The notes beneath the pieces are model-generated. The model worked only from the letters and a program-made list of their open reading frames with translations. It did no database searches and had not been told where the DNA came from. The position numbers were made by a program, and so were the translations under genes. From DATAMF01 sp964472565 (GTDB taxonomy: Bacteria; Chloroflexota; Anaerolineae; Aggregatilineales; Aggregatilineaceae), in assembly GCA_964472565.1 (NCBI GenBank), contig CAYYNB010000175.1, positions 1 through 12,179 of the forward strand: DNA of 12,179 nt, in the 5' to 3' direction. This document shows, piece after piece, positions 1 through 5,982 of the stretch (positions within the stretch are counted from its first letter, which is position 1; every line of letters begins with the position of its first letter).

Positions 1-43
1 CGGGGTTTTGTAAAATTGGGGCGATTTTCTGCCCCCCCCTTGG

Positions 44-75
44 AGTTATTAGTCATTAGTTTTTAGTGGTTGGTA
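44..75 (+). repeat. AT-rich dispersed repeat, copy 1
   Basis: This AT-rich stretch stands out in a GC-rich background. Its core at 55-71 (ATTAGTTTTTAGTGGTT, 17 bp) recurs as an exact reverse complement at 11604-11620. A looser copy in the same orientation lies at 11414-11446. In both spacers the forward copy is followed first by a CCCCTACG-ending palindrome and then by GAACCTCACCCC, so the repeats seem to travel or accumulate in the same order. Its function is unknown. Confidence 0.6.
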
Positions 76-192
76 AAGGGCGATGTTGGGCGATACGAAT
101 AGGATAGCACGAATGTTCGGATTTGTCATCACCATTGAGATACTAACTTCGATGGTTAACTTGGATGGTTAATAATGCGGGGGTTACAAAGG

Positions 193-217
193 GGGGCCAT
201 GCGTGAATTGCCCCTAC
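193..217 (+). repeat. GGGGC/GCCCC palindromic repeat, degenerate copy
   Basis: Arms GGGGC (193-197) and GCCCC (210-214) enclose a 12-nt core, followed by TAC (215-217). The right half of the core (GTGAATT) resembles the right half of the perfect copy at 524-545, while the left half has decayed (CATGC). It is the first of five related elements in this spacer, all in the same orientation. Confidence 0.55.
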
Positions 218-316
218 GAACCTCACCCCTATCCTCTCGGCCTCCTTGCCCCGCACGCGATATTGTTGGCGAATCCATTGATCAGGTTACAAGCGATTAA
301 ACATTCGAGGATGAGC

Positions 317-346
317 GTAAGGGCAGGTTTGCAAACCTGCCCCTAC
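317..346 (+). repeat. Palindromic repeat, 22-bp perfect inner palindrome
   Basis: Positions 321-342 are a perfect 22-bp palindrome (GGGCAGGTTT joined to GCAAACCTGCCC). With flanks, the outer arms read GTAAGGGC (317-324) and GCCCCTAC (339-346), which match the family consensus GTAGGGGC/GCCCCTAC except for one base at 320. The 14-nt core differs from that of the other copies but is itself self-complementary. There is no T-run, so terminator function is not supported. Confidence 0.75.
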
Positions 347-397
347 AACGGCTATCCATTCAGTCTGTTTGTTCGCCAACGGTATCGCACGCGGAGC

Positions 398-423
398 AGG
401 GCGCGGCAAGCCGACGCCCCTAC
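398..423 (+). repeat. Palindromic repeat, imperfect copy
   Basis: GGGCG (399-403) pairs with CGCCC (415-419), and CGGC (404-407) pairs with GCCG (410-413); A414 is bulged. The element ends in the family signature CCCCTAC (417-423). The core is GC-rich, unlike the AATT core of the copy at 524-545, although the outer arms are shared. Confidence 0.55.
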
Positions 424-455
424 GAACGGCGCGGCGTGAGTGGGGTGGAAAGCGT

Positions 456-480
456 GGGGCATATCGCAATACGCCCCTAC
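456..480 (+). repeat. Palindromic repeat, imperfect copy
   Basis: Arms GGGGC (456-460) and GCCCC (473-477) enclose a 12-nt core (ATATCGCAATAC) that pairs except at two positions. TAC follows at 478-480. It has the same length and orientation as the copies at 193 and 524. Confidence 0.6.
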
Positions 481-523
481 AAACGATGATCTGTACGCTG
501 CGAAACGGGGGAACCACACGGGC

Positions 524-548
524 GGGGCAATTCATGAATTGCCCCTAC
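524..548 (+). repeat. Palindromic repeat, perfect 22-bp palindrome
   Basis: GGGGC, core AATTCATGAATT and GCCCC form a perfect palindrome at 524-545, followed by TAC (546-548). Its inner core is identical to that of the 34-bp palindrome at 7557-7590. It lies five bases beyond the stop codon of the minus-strand MFS gene, so it will form a hairpin in that gene's 3' untranslated RNA and may protect the message end. It lacks a T-run on either strand. Confidence 0.75.
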
Positions 549-552
549 GCGC

Positions 553-1809
553 TTAGTCCTGGGCGGCCTCGGCCTGGGGGCTGGGGACGGTGGAGGCTGT
601 GGGAACTGTGGGAACTGTGGGGACGGTTTCCCGGCTGCGTTTGGCTGCCTGCGAGAGTTCGTGCAGGATCAGGATCAGGATCATCGTGACTAACAGCACC
701 ACCGGCATGGCGGTGATAGAGGTGATTTTCGCGAGTACGCCGGTCAGACCCGGCAGCACGGCAGCGCCAAGCCCGGCGGCGGCGATCTGGAAGCCGATGG
801 TATTGGCCGCGTGGGCCGCGCCGACTCGTCCGGGGGTAATCGAAACCAGGATCGGGAAGATCGGCGCAAAGGCGAAACCTAACAGCGGCAGGGCTACCCC
901 GCCCGACCAATTGAAGGGATTCGCGACCAGGAGCAGAGTCGCGGCGAGCGATTCGATCAAGGATAGGCGTAAAAAGGATAAGGGGGTCAGCCAGCGCCCC
1001 AGGACACCCGCCATCACACGCCCAAAGGTGAACATACCCCAATAGGCGGATACCCATAACCCGGCAGTCGAGGCTTTGATATTTCGACCTTCAATGAACA
1101 ACGAGGTAGACCAGCGGCCCGCTGTCACTTCGGCTCCGGTATACAGGAAAAACAGGGCGACACCCAACCAGACCACCGGAAGCCGCAGCGATTCCCGAAT
1201 GGGGGTGCGCACGGGTTTCGATGTGGGTTGTTCGGCGTGGGCTGAGGGTTGATTCCAGCGGGTGCGGGTGAGCAGGAAACACAAGGCCAGTGCGATCTGC
1301 ATCCCGCCGACAATGGCATAACCCAAGCGCCAGGTTTTGCCGGAATTTACCACCAGACTCATTAACCAGGTGCCGCTGGTCACGCCGACACCAAAAAAGG
1401 CATGCAGCCAGAACATCATGCGCGGGCCGTGATTGGTGGCGACATAGGTGTTCAGCCCGGCATCGATGGCCCCGGCTCCCGCGCCGCCCGCTAATCCCAG
1501 CAGCACAAACCAGATCCAGGCGGGGGCGACCGCATTGCCGAACAAGGCCAGCGCGGTCATAAAACAACTGCCAGAGAGCAGCAGACCGATGCCCAGCCGC
1601 TGCACGAGTTGCCCCGCAAAAAAACCCGACAGTGAATAGCCCATGACGCCGGTCACGAAAATCAGGCTGAAAAGATCCGGCTCGACCTCAAAGGTAGCTC
1701 GAATGCGCGGATTGGCGATGTCCAGCAGCCCGTCGGGCAAGCCCAGGCTGATGAAGGCAATAAAAATGATTCCAACGAGGAATAACTGGCGGCGATTGGA
1801 TGCACTCAC
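553..1809 (-). CDS. MFS transporter, fucose-permease-like subgroup
   Basis: This 418-residue polytopic membrane protein is a major facilitator superfamily permease. It probably moves a small solute across the cytoplasmic membrane, using an ion gradient or by facilitation. The sequence shows about twelve hydrophobic segments, the first at residues 9-29. A glycine-rich stretch GAGAGAIDAGLNTYVA (109-124) is followed by LHAFFGVG (135-142), a pattern I associate with FucP-like (FHS) members. The second half carries YTGAEVTAGRW (223-233). The substrate cannot be read from sequence. The start is GTG at 1807-1809, with GAGGG about nine bases upstream. The last helix is coded by a hexamer repeat, and the tail (about 395-410) is a low-complexity VPT repeat. 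It is 174 bases from the upstream minus-strand gene, so it probably has its own promoter. Confidence 0.85.
   Translation of the reverse strand: MSASNRRQLFLVGIIFIAFISLGLPDGLLDIANPRIRATFEVEPDLFSLIFVTGVMGYSLSGFFAGQLVQRLGIGLLLSGSCFMTALALFGNAVAPAWIWFVLLGLAGGAGAGAIDAGLNTYVATNHGPRMMFWLHAFFGVGVTSGTWLMSLVVNSGKTWRLGYAIVGGMQIALALCFLLTRTRWNQPSAHAEQPTSKPVRTPIRESLRLPVVWLGVALFFLYTGAEVTAGRWSTSLFIEGRNIKASTAGLWVSAYWGMFTFGRVMAGVLGRWLTPLSFLRLSLIESLAATLLLVANPFNWSGGVALPLLGFAFAPIFPILVSITPGRVGAAHAANTIGFQIAAAGLGAAVLPGLTGVLAKITSITAMPVVLLVTMILILILHELSQAAKRSRETVPTVPTVPTASTVPSPQAEAAQD
597..623 (+). repeat. 9-bp tandem repeat in MFS gene 3' end
   Basis: Three consecutive 9-mers (CTGTGGGAA, CTGTGGGAA, CTGTGGGGA) lie inside the 3' end of the minus-strand MFS gene. 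In the protein they give the repeating tripeptide V-P-T near the C-terminus. Slippage here would change tail length in frame. Confidence 0.7.
664..681 (+). repeat. 6-bp tandem repeat in MFS gene
   Basis: CAGGAT is repeated exactly three times. On the coding strand it gives alternating Ile and Leu in the last membrane segment (MILILILHEL, about residues 376-385). Changes in copy number would stay in frame and alter helix length by two residues. Confidence 0.7.
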
Positions 1810-1861
1810 GGAGAAAAACCCTCACTTTAGGAGATGGTCATGGTTAAAAACGCGATAGGAG

Positions 1862-1890
1862 AGCTTAACGCGGGGTTGCCTGGATGCCAA
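1862..1890 (-). promoter_or_regulatory. Weak candidate promoter for the MFS gene
   Basis: On the minus strand TTGGCA (1885-1890) is followed after 17 bases by TAAGCT (1862-1867). The -35 box is fair and the -10 box is poor (three of six). It lies about 50 bases upstream of the GTG start in the 173-base gap between two minus-strand genes. I see nothing else clear in that gap. Confidence 0.22.
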
Positions 1891-1982
1891 TTATTTCATC
1901 CCCCCGTGGAAATGAAGAGGAAACGCGGGCGCGGCAAGCAGTTGTGATCTGGAAGGTGAGGAATAGGGCCGCGATTTATGGA

Positions 1983-2759
1983 TTAGGGGGAGGCAGCGGC
2001 ACCGCTGACGGTGAAGAGCACTTCCTCGGAGGCGGTGAGGCCGGTCCAGGCTCCTTGATCGGAGTAGGCGGCGGTGGCGGTGGCCGTTGGCGCGCCTGCC
2101 GCCGGAACGGGCAGAACACCCGGATTCACATTGCGGTAAAAGGCGCGAATGCGGTAGGTTCCGGCGGGGAGGGCGTTGGGGATGTCGATGTTGGGATCGA
2201 GGACATATTTCATGGTGCAGCGCGAACGCGAACCCAGCAGATGCAGGTCTTCATAGTTCAGGGTTTGCGCCGGGGAGGGCGCTAAGGTCAGATTGGGCGA
2301 ATCCCAGCGTTCGTTTTCGCGGCGGAATTCAAAGACAACACCCGGCTGGGTGCCGTTGGGGATGCTGCCGATGATGTCGGAGCGGATAATGATGGGATCA
2401 AGGCTGGTGTCGAAGTGGAGAATGATGGGGCCGACATCGTTGTTGACGAAGGTGACATAGGCCACTAACTGCTCATTCAGGGCCAGGGGGTCTTTTTCCA
2501 GGCGGACTTCGAGGGCGAGATGCTGCTGATCGTCACCGGAGAGGGCCAGCACGGAACGGTTGTTGCCGCCCAGCGGGGAGGCGAGATCGGTGCAGGTGAT
2601 GCCCTGACGGGCGGCGGGATAGACGCGCGGGACCACCAACACCACCACCAGCAGAAGCAGGGCTACACCGATCATCAGATTGGTACGGTTGACGCCGCGC
2701 GCGCGCCGAACCGTGCTCCAATTGCGCCAACCGCTGGTTTGTTCACGCCGCCGTGCCAT
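1983..2759 (-). CDS. Membrane-anchored extracytoplasmic protein, unknown function
   Basis: I do not recognise this 258-residue protein. It has a basic N-terminus (residues 1-25, many Arg), one hydrophobic segment (about 28-43) and then a soluble domain of about 210 residues. This predicts a cytoplasmic tail and an outward-facing domain (positive-inside rule). The soluble part alternates short hydrophobic strands (for example LVAYVTFVNN 98-107 and TYRIRAFYRN 201-210) with Asp/Asn/Pro turns, suggesting an all-beta, Ig-like or BsuPI-like sandwich; that is inference. Two cysteines (56, 181) could pair outside the cell. An Ala/Thr-rich linker lies near 216-232. The ATG starts two bases after the miaA stop. 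Its AAGGAG (minus strand, 2765-2770) lies within the last codons of miaA, so translation is probably coupled. Confidence 0.8.
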   Translation of the reverse strand: MARRREQTSGWRNWSTVRRARGVNRTNLMIGVALLLLVVVLVVPRVYPAARQGITCTDLASPLGGNNRSVLALSGDDQQHLALEVRLEKDPLALNEQLVAYVTFVNNDVGPIILHFDTSLDPIIIRSDIIGSIPNGTQPGVVFEFRRENERWDSPNLTLAPSPAQTLNYEDLHLLGSRSRCTMKYVLDPNIDIPNALPAGTYRIRAFYRNVNPGVLPVPAAGAPTATATAAYSDQGAWTGLTASEEVLFTVSGAAASP

Positions 2760-2761
2760 GC

Positions 2762-3760
2762 TTACTCCTTACCCGCTGTCAGCCAGTCTTGCACCAGCCC
2801 GCTGATTGAATCGATCTGGGTGATGTCGAACCAGCGAAGCCCCGTATCGTGCCCATTAAACCACGTATACTGGCGGCGTGCAAAAGCGTGTGTGTCGTTT
2901 TTGATGGTGGTGCTCACGTCGTCCAGGGAGGCGGTGCCTTCGATATACGGTTTCCACTGGGCATAACCAACGCCGCTCATCGAGGGGAGTTCCCAGGAAT
3001 ACCCGGCATCTAACAGGCGGCGCACTTCGTCCAGCAGGCCGTCCGCGATCATCCGATCCACGCGGGCATCGATGCGCTGGTAGAGCGTTTCGCGGGGCAT
3101 GGTGAGGCCGATTTGCAGAATCCGGTAGGGGGGCGGCTGTTTGCGCTGCAAAACAGTGATCGGGGTGCCGGTCGTGAGGCAGACTTCCAGCGCACGAACG
3201 ACGCGGCGCACATTGCGGTAATCGATGCGATCCGCGGCTGCCGGATCGAGGTCGCGCAGGCGATCATGCAGCGCCCGCGCGCCGTGTTCGGCGGCGAAAT
3301 CTTCCAGGTCGGTACGGAGCGGGGTGTTGGGCGGGACTTCGGGAATCCCCCAGCCTTCGATCACGGCGGTGATATACTGCCCGGTGCCGCCGACCAGGAA
3401 CGGCAACACGTCGCGCCCGTGCAGATCGCTGATGGCTGCGTAGGCGGCGCGTTGATACTGGGCGAGGCCGAAGGTTGCAGCAGGCGAAATCAGATCGAGC
3501 AGGTGATGCGGGATGGCGGCACGTTCGGCGGGGGTCGGCTTGGCCGTGCCGATGTCCATCTCGCGGTAAATCTGGCGGCTGTCGGCGCTGATGATCTCAC
3601 CGGAAAACTGGCGGGCGAGATCGATGCCCAGGGCGGTTTTGCCGCTGGCCGTTGGGCCGAGAAGCACTATCAGCGGCGGGCGCGGCCCGGTTTCGAGCGC
3701 GGGCGCGGGTTCCGGTTCGGGTTGGGCGTTCACCCTGATCCCCTCACCAATCGACTGCAT
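2762..3760 (-). CDS. miaA: tRNA dimethylallyltransferase MiaA
   Basis: MiaA transfers a dimethylallyl group from dimethylallyl diphosphate to N6 of A37 in tRNAs that read codons starting with U. With this start the protein has 332 residues; the family usually has about 300-320. It shows the P-loop GPTASGKT (35-42), the DSRQIYR segment (60-66), GGTGQYI (124-130), the tRNA-binding stretch DYRNVRRVVRALEV (180-193) and, near the end, AFARRQYTWF (292-301). Start choice: the ATG at 3758-3760 has GGAGG nine bases upstream and overlaps the yraN 3' end by 17 bases. A GTG at 3731-3733 (323 residues) lies after the yraN stop and has GAGG eight bases upstream. A far-upstream frame to 3838 would overlap yraN by 95 bases and is unlikely. 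The N-terminal extension rich in Pro and Glu (12-28) is unusual. It sits in an operon after yraN. Confidence 0.95.
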   Translation of the reverse strand: MQSIGEGIRVNAQPEPEPAPALETGPRPPLIVLLGPTASGKTALGIDLARQFSGEIISADSRQIYREMDIGTAKPTPAERAAIPHHLLDLISPAATFGLAQYQRAAYAAISDLHGRDVLPFLVGGTGQYITAVIEGWGIPEVPPNTPLRTDLEDFAAEHGARALHDRLRDLDPAAADRIDYRNVRRVVRALEVCLTTGTPITVLQRKQPPPYRILQIGLTMPRETLYQRIDARVDRMIADGLLDEVRRLLDAGYSWELPSMSGVGYAQWKPYIEGTASLDDVSTTIKNDTHAFARRQYTWFNGHDTGLRWFDITQIDSISGLVQDWLTAGKE

Positions 3761-4115
3761 CGTGAATGACCTCCATCGAAAATGCCCCGTGAGCACAACT
3801 GACGGCGGCGACATCGATCCGCCACGCGAGATCGTCAAGCTGATGGGCGATGCGAAAAGCCTCCGCCAGCGCGATCAGGCGGGCTTTTTTGCGCGGCGTG
3901 ATACTGTCCAGAGCGGCGGCGATGGCGTCGGGCAGTGGGCCGCGCCGGGTGCGGACTTCGATAAAGACGATTTCATCCGGGCCGCGCACCACCAGATCGA
4001 GTTCGCCCAACGGATCGCGCCAGTTGCGGGCCAGGATGGTGTATCCGGCGCGCACGAAACAGGCGGCGGCCCAGTCTTCGCCCTGTTGGCCGAGGGTGCG
4101 GCGGTGGTCGGTCAT
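3744..4115 (-). CDS. yraN: YraN family (UPF0102) endonuclease-like protein
   Basis: A 123-residue protein of the UPF0102/YraN family, small proteins with a restriction-endonuclease-like fold whose cellular role is not settled. It shows the typical N-terminal GQQGEDWAAA (9-18), RNWRDPLGELDLV (30-42) with the acidic metal-ligand region, VFIEVRTR (50-57), and a C-terminal WRIDVAAV (98-105). The canonical ExK motif of the fold (usually EVK) reads E53-V-R55 here, a conservative but notable change. The ATG at 4113-4115 has GGGAG further upstream and AGGGG very close, so the ribosome site is not clear-cut. It is first of a minus-strand operon and overlaps miaA, which suggests translational coupling. 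Confidence 0.9.
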   Translation of the reverse strand: MTDHRRTLGQQGEDWAAACFVRAGYTILARNWRDPLGELDLVVRGPDEIVFIEVRTRRGPLPDAIAAALDSITPRKKARLIALAEAFRIAHQLDDLAWRIDVAAVSCAHGAFSMEVIHDAVDW

Positions 4116-4193
4116 AACCCCTATTCTCCCTGGCCCGCTTTCTCCATAAGCAGGGAAAGGCGGCGCGTTCGGTTTCTCATGATGTTATTAATC

Positions 4194-4223
4194 TTGCCAG
4201 GGATTTTCGGATCGTGCTACAAT
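4194..4223 (+). promoter_or_regulatory. Extended -10 promoter of the cyclic-nucleotide-binding gene
   Basis: TTGCCA (4194-4199) is separated by 18 bases from TACAAT (4218-4223), which is preceded by TGC, giving the extended -10 form TGnTACAAT. Transcription should begin near 4230. An ATG that overlaps the -10 box (4222-4224) therefore cannot be the start of the gene, and the ATG at 4258 is favoured. The motif matches the housekeeping sigma consensus; whether this organism uses it is inference. Confidence 0.65.
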
Positions 4224-4257
4224 GCCACCAGAATTAAAGTTACCCAGGAGCCAGCAC

Positions 4258-4743
4258 ATGGCGATCAGCAACATCTTAAAACAGGCGGACATCTTTTACG
4301 AACTCACCAGCACGCAGTTGGAACTGGTGGCGTCGATTTGCGAAGAACGCACCTATAAGCTCGATGATGTGATTTTTGCGGAGAACACTGCCGGAAGCGA
4401 ACTGTATGTGATCGCGGAAGGGGAAGTGGATATTCAGGTTGATCCGGCGATGATCGGGGAGCAGGCGGCGAAGGGGCCGCGCACGATTGCCCGGATGCGG
4501 CGGGGCCAGTCGTTTGGGGAAGTCGCACTGGTCGATCAGGGGTTGCGCTCGGCGGCGGCGGTCTGCGCGGCCCATAACACGCGGCTGTTGGCGATTCCGC
4601 GCGACAAGCTGATGCTGCTGTGCGATACGTATCCGCAGTTGGGCTACCGGCTGATGCGCAATCTGGCGGGCGATCTGGCGATGAAAATTCGCAACACCGA
4701 TCTTCAGGTGCGGGAGCATCTGACCTGGACGCCGAAACACTAA
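4258..4743 (+). CDS. Stand-alone cyclic-nucleotide-binding domain protein
   Basis: A 161-residue cytoplasmic protein made of one cyclic-nucleotide-binding (CAP effector type) domain and nothing else. Residues 8-120 follow the fold: ILKQADIF at the start, a beta-roll with GSELYVIAEGEVDI (46-59), and the phosphate-binding cassette FGEVALVDQGLRSAA (86-100) with the ligand-contacting Glu88 and Arg97 both present. Helices follow at 125-153. There is no helix-turn-helix, kinase or transporter domain, so it is probably a cAMP/c-di-GMP-responsive partner protein or sensor. The ATG at 4258 has AGGAG seven bases upstream (4246-4250). An in-frame ATG at 4222 lies inside the promoter. It is transcribed divergently from yraN and ends in an intrinsic terminator. 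Confidence 0.88.
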   Translation: MAISNILKQADIFYELTSTQLELVASICEERTYKLDDVIFAENTAGSELYVIAEGEVDIQVDPAMIGEQAAKGPRTIARMRRGQSFGEVALVDQGLRSAAAVCAAHNTRLLAIPRDKLMLLCDTYPQLGYRLMRNLAGDLAMKIRNTDLQVREHLTWTPKH

Positions 4744-4769
4744 GCGTCGAAACAGGGGCTTAACGACGC
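4744..4769 (+). promoter_or_regulatory. Possible anti-terminator stem overlapping the terminator
   Basis: GCGTCG (4744-4749) is the exact reverse complement of CGACGC (4764-4769). Using the second arm would disrupt the first four pairs of the terminator that starts at 4766. The first arm begins right after the TAA of the upstream gene, where a terminating ribosome would cover it. The stem is only six pairs with a 14-nt loop and may be chance. Confidence 0.25.
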
Positions 4770-4791
4770 ACGGACCACCCGTGCGTTTTTT
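4766..4791 (+). terminator. Intrinsic terminator between CNBD gene and cinA
   Basis: The stem ACGCACGG (4766-4773) pairs perfectly with CCGTGCGT (4779-4786) across a 5-nt loop (ACCAC), followed by six T (4786-4791). This is a textbook rho-independent terminator for the upstream gene. It lies only seven bases before the ribosome binding site of cinA (4798-4802), which leaves no room for a promoter after it. Confidence 0.88.
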
Positions 4792-4812
4792 GATCTCAGG
4801 AGAAAATTGGAA

Positions 4813-5982
4813 ATGAACGCGGAAATTATCAGTATTGGGACGGAACTGCTGCTGGGCGAGATTGTGGATACGAACTCGGCCTGGATTGCGCGGCAACTGC
4901 GGGACGTAGGCGTGAATTTGTTTTACCAGACGACGGTGGGCGATAACCACGAACGGATCACCAGCGCGATCCGGGCGTCGTTGTCACGGGCGGATGTGGT
5001 GATCACGACGGGCGGATTAGGGCCGACGGTGGATGATATGACGCGGCAGGCGGTGGCCGAAGCGACGGATCGGGAACTGGAGTTCCGGCCCGAACTGCTC
5101 GAAGAGATTCAGGAACGGTTCCGGCAGTTTGGATCGTTGATGAGCGAAAATAACCGCGTGCAGGCGTATATTCCGGCGAATTCGATCCCGGTGCATAACC
5201 GCCAGGGGACCGCGCCGTGCTTCATCGTGGAGGCGGAACAGGGCACGGTGATCAGTCTGCCGGGGGTGCCGCGCGAGATGAAAGATATTATGGAAGCGAC
5301 GGTGCTGCCGTATCTGCGCGAGAAAATGGGCGGGCGCGGCATCATCAAGGCGCTGGTGCTGCGCACGGCGGGGATCGGGGAAAGCCAGATCGACGCGAAA
5401 ATTGGCGACCTGGAAACGTGGACGAATCCGACGGTGGGACTGGCGGCGCATACCGGGCAGACGGATATTCGGATCACGGCGCGGGCGGACAGCGAAGCGG
5501 AAGCGGATCGCATGATCGCGGAGACGGAAGCGGTGATCCGCGAACGGGTGGGGGAGTATGTGTATGGAACGGGAAAAGACCTGCTCGAAGATGCGTTCGC
5601 GCGGCTGATGGATGAGCGCGGGTATACGCTGGCGGTGAGTTATGCCGGGCCGGAAAGCGATAAGTTTGTGAGCCGCATCCGGCAGGCGCGGGTGACGGAG
5701 ATTCTGCCGGATGTGCGCGATCTGGCGGCGCGGTTGGGCGTCGAGAGTACGGACTGCGGCGAACTGGTGAAGCTCGAAGCGGCGCGGCTCAAAGAATCCA
5801 GCGAGGCGGACGTGGTGATCGTGGTGGCGACGAATGACGACTCAACCGGGATCACGGCGCTGACCGCAGAGGAAGAACGGACGCGGTGTTATCGATTTGG
5901 AGGGACCAATACCGAAGCGCCGGTCTGGGCGGTGACGTGGGGGATCAGCATGGCGTGGCGGCTGGTGGGGAAGTTCTCATGA
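4813..5982 (+). CDS. cinA: CinA-like protein with degenerate C-terminal amidase domain
   Basis: 389 residues. Residues 1-172 form the MoCF-like domain (COG1058): IISIGTELLLGEIVDTN (5-21), TTGGLGPTVDDMT (65-77), GTAPCF (132-137) and LPGVPREM (149-156). In CinA homologues this domain hydrolyses ADP-ribose. Residues 178-253 match the middle domain. Residues 254-389 correspond to the PncC-type NMN amidase domain but are badly changed: the signature that normally reads AESCTGG is SYAGPES (276-282) and the Gly-rich TGIAGP segment is not recognisable, so amidase activity is probably lost. The ATG at 4813 has AGGAG ten bases upstream; a TTG at 4807 is possible but too close to it. The stop overlaps the next start (ATGA). 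Genes called cinA are sometimes tied to competence, but nothing here supports that. Confidence 0.87.
   Translation: MNAEIISIGTELLLGEIVDTNSAWIARQLRDVGVNLFYQTTVGDNHERITSAIRASLSRADVVITTGGLGPTVDDMTRQAVAEATDRELEFRPELLEEIQERFRQFGSLMSENNRVQAYIPANSIPVHNRQGTAPCFIVEAEQGTVISLPGVPREMKDIMEATVLPYLREKMGGRGIIKALVLRTAGIGESQIDAKIGDLETWTNPTVGLAAHTGQTDIRITARADSEAEADRMIAETEAVIRERVGEYVYGTGKDLLEDAFARLMDERGYTLAVSYAGPESDKFVSRIRQARVTEILPDVRDLAARLGVESTDCGELVKLEAARLKESSEADVVIVVATNDDSTGITALTAEEERTRCYRFGGTNTEAPVWAVTWGISMAWRLVGKFS

Larger units (their letters stand above)
1..552. other. Gene-free, repeat-rich spacer
   Basis: I find no convincing gene here. The short open frames that cross it run through palindromes and have no ribosome binding site or family resemblance. 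From left to right it holds: a small hairpin (GGGGC at 18-22, GCCCC at 31-35) followed by a run of eight C (32-39); an AT-rich repeat (44-75); a 9-bp direct repeat GATGGTTAA at 151-159 and 164-172; and five palindromic elements of one family between 193 and 548. Positions 218-229 (GAACCTCACCCC) recur exactly at 11487-11498 in the lepA-ftsY spacer. The stop codon of the minus-strand MFS gene lies just right of the last palindrome. No T-run follows any of the hairpins, so none is a textbook terminator. Confidence 0.7.

Noticed and set aside
18..40. Terminator at the left edge (GGGGC hairpin)
   Set aside because: The five-pair stem is followed by C-rich, not T-rich, sequence on the plus strand. 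On the minus strand AAAATTGG gives only a short T-run after the stem and no gene is visible upstream that it would serve.
193..548. CRISPR array
   Set aside because: The repeated units are palindromes with variable cores and irregular spacing, not identical repeats with unique spacers of equal length. No cas gene is nearby.
203..689. Short open frames on both strands in the left spacer
   Set aside because: They are mostly translations of the palindromic repeats (for example GQFMNCPY from the AATTCATGAATT core). No ribosome sites or family similarity.
1842..1875. Intrinsic terminator for the yraN-miaA unit (minus strand, CGCG ... CGCG then TTTTT)
   Set aside because: The stem is only four to five pairs with a large loop, too weak to call despite the T-run.
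4222..4257. N-terminal extension of the cyclic-nucleotide-binding gene starting at 4222
   Set aside because: That ATG overlaps the -10 box (4218-4223) and has no ribosome site, while the ATG at 4258 has AGGAG seven bases upstream.
4276..4950. Minus-strand open frame (224 codons) across the CNBD gene and cinA start
   Set aside because: It runs through a promoter-terminator arrangement for plus-strand genes and gives an Arg/Gln/His-rich product without a recognisable domain.
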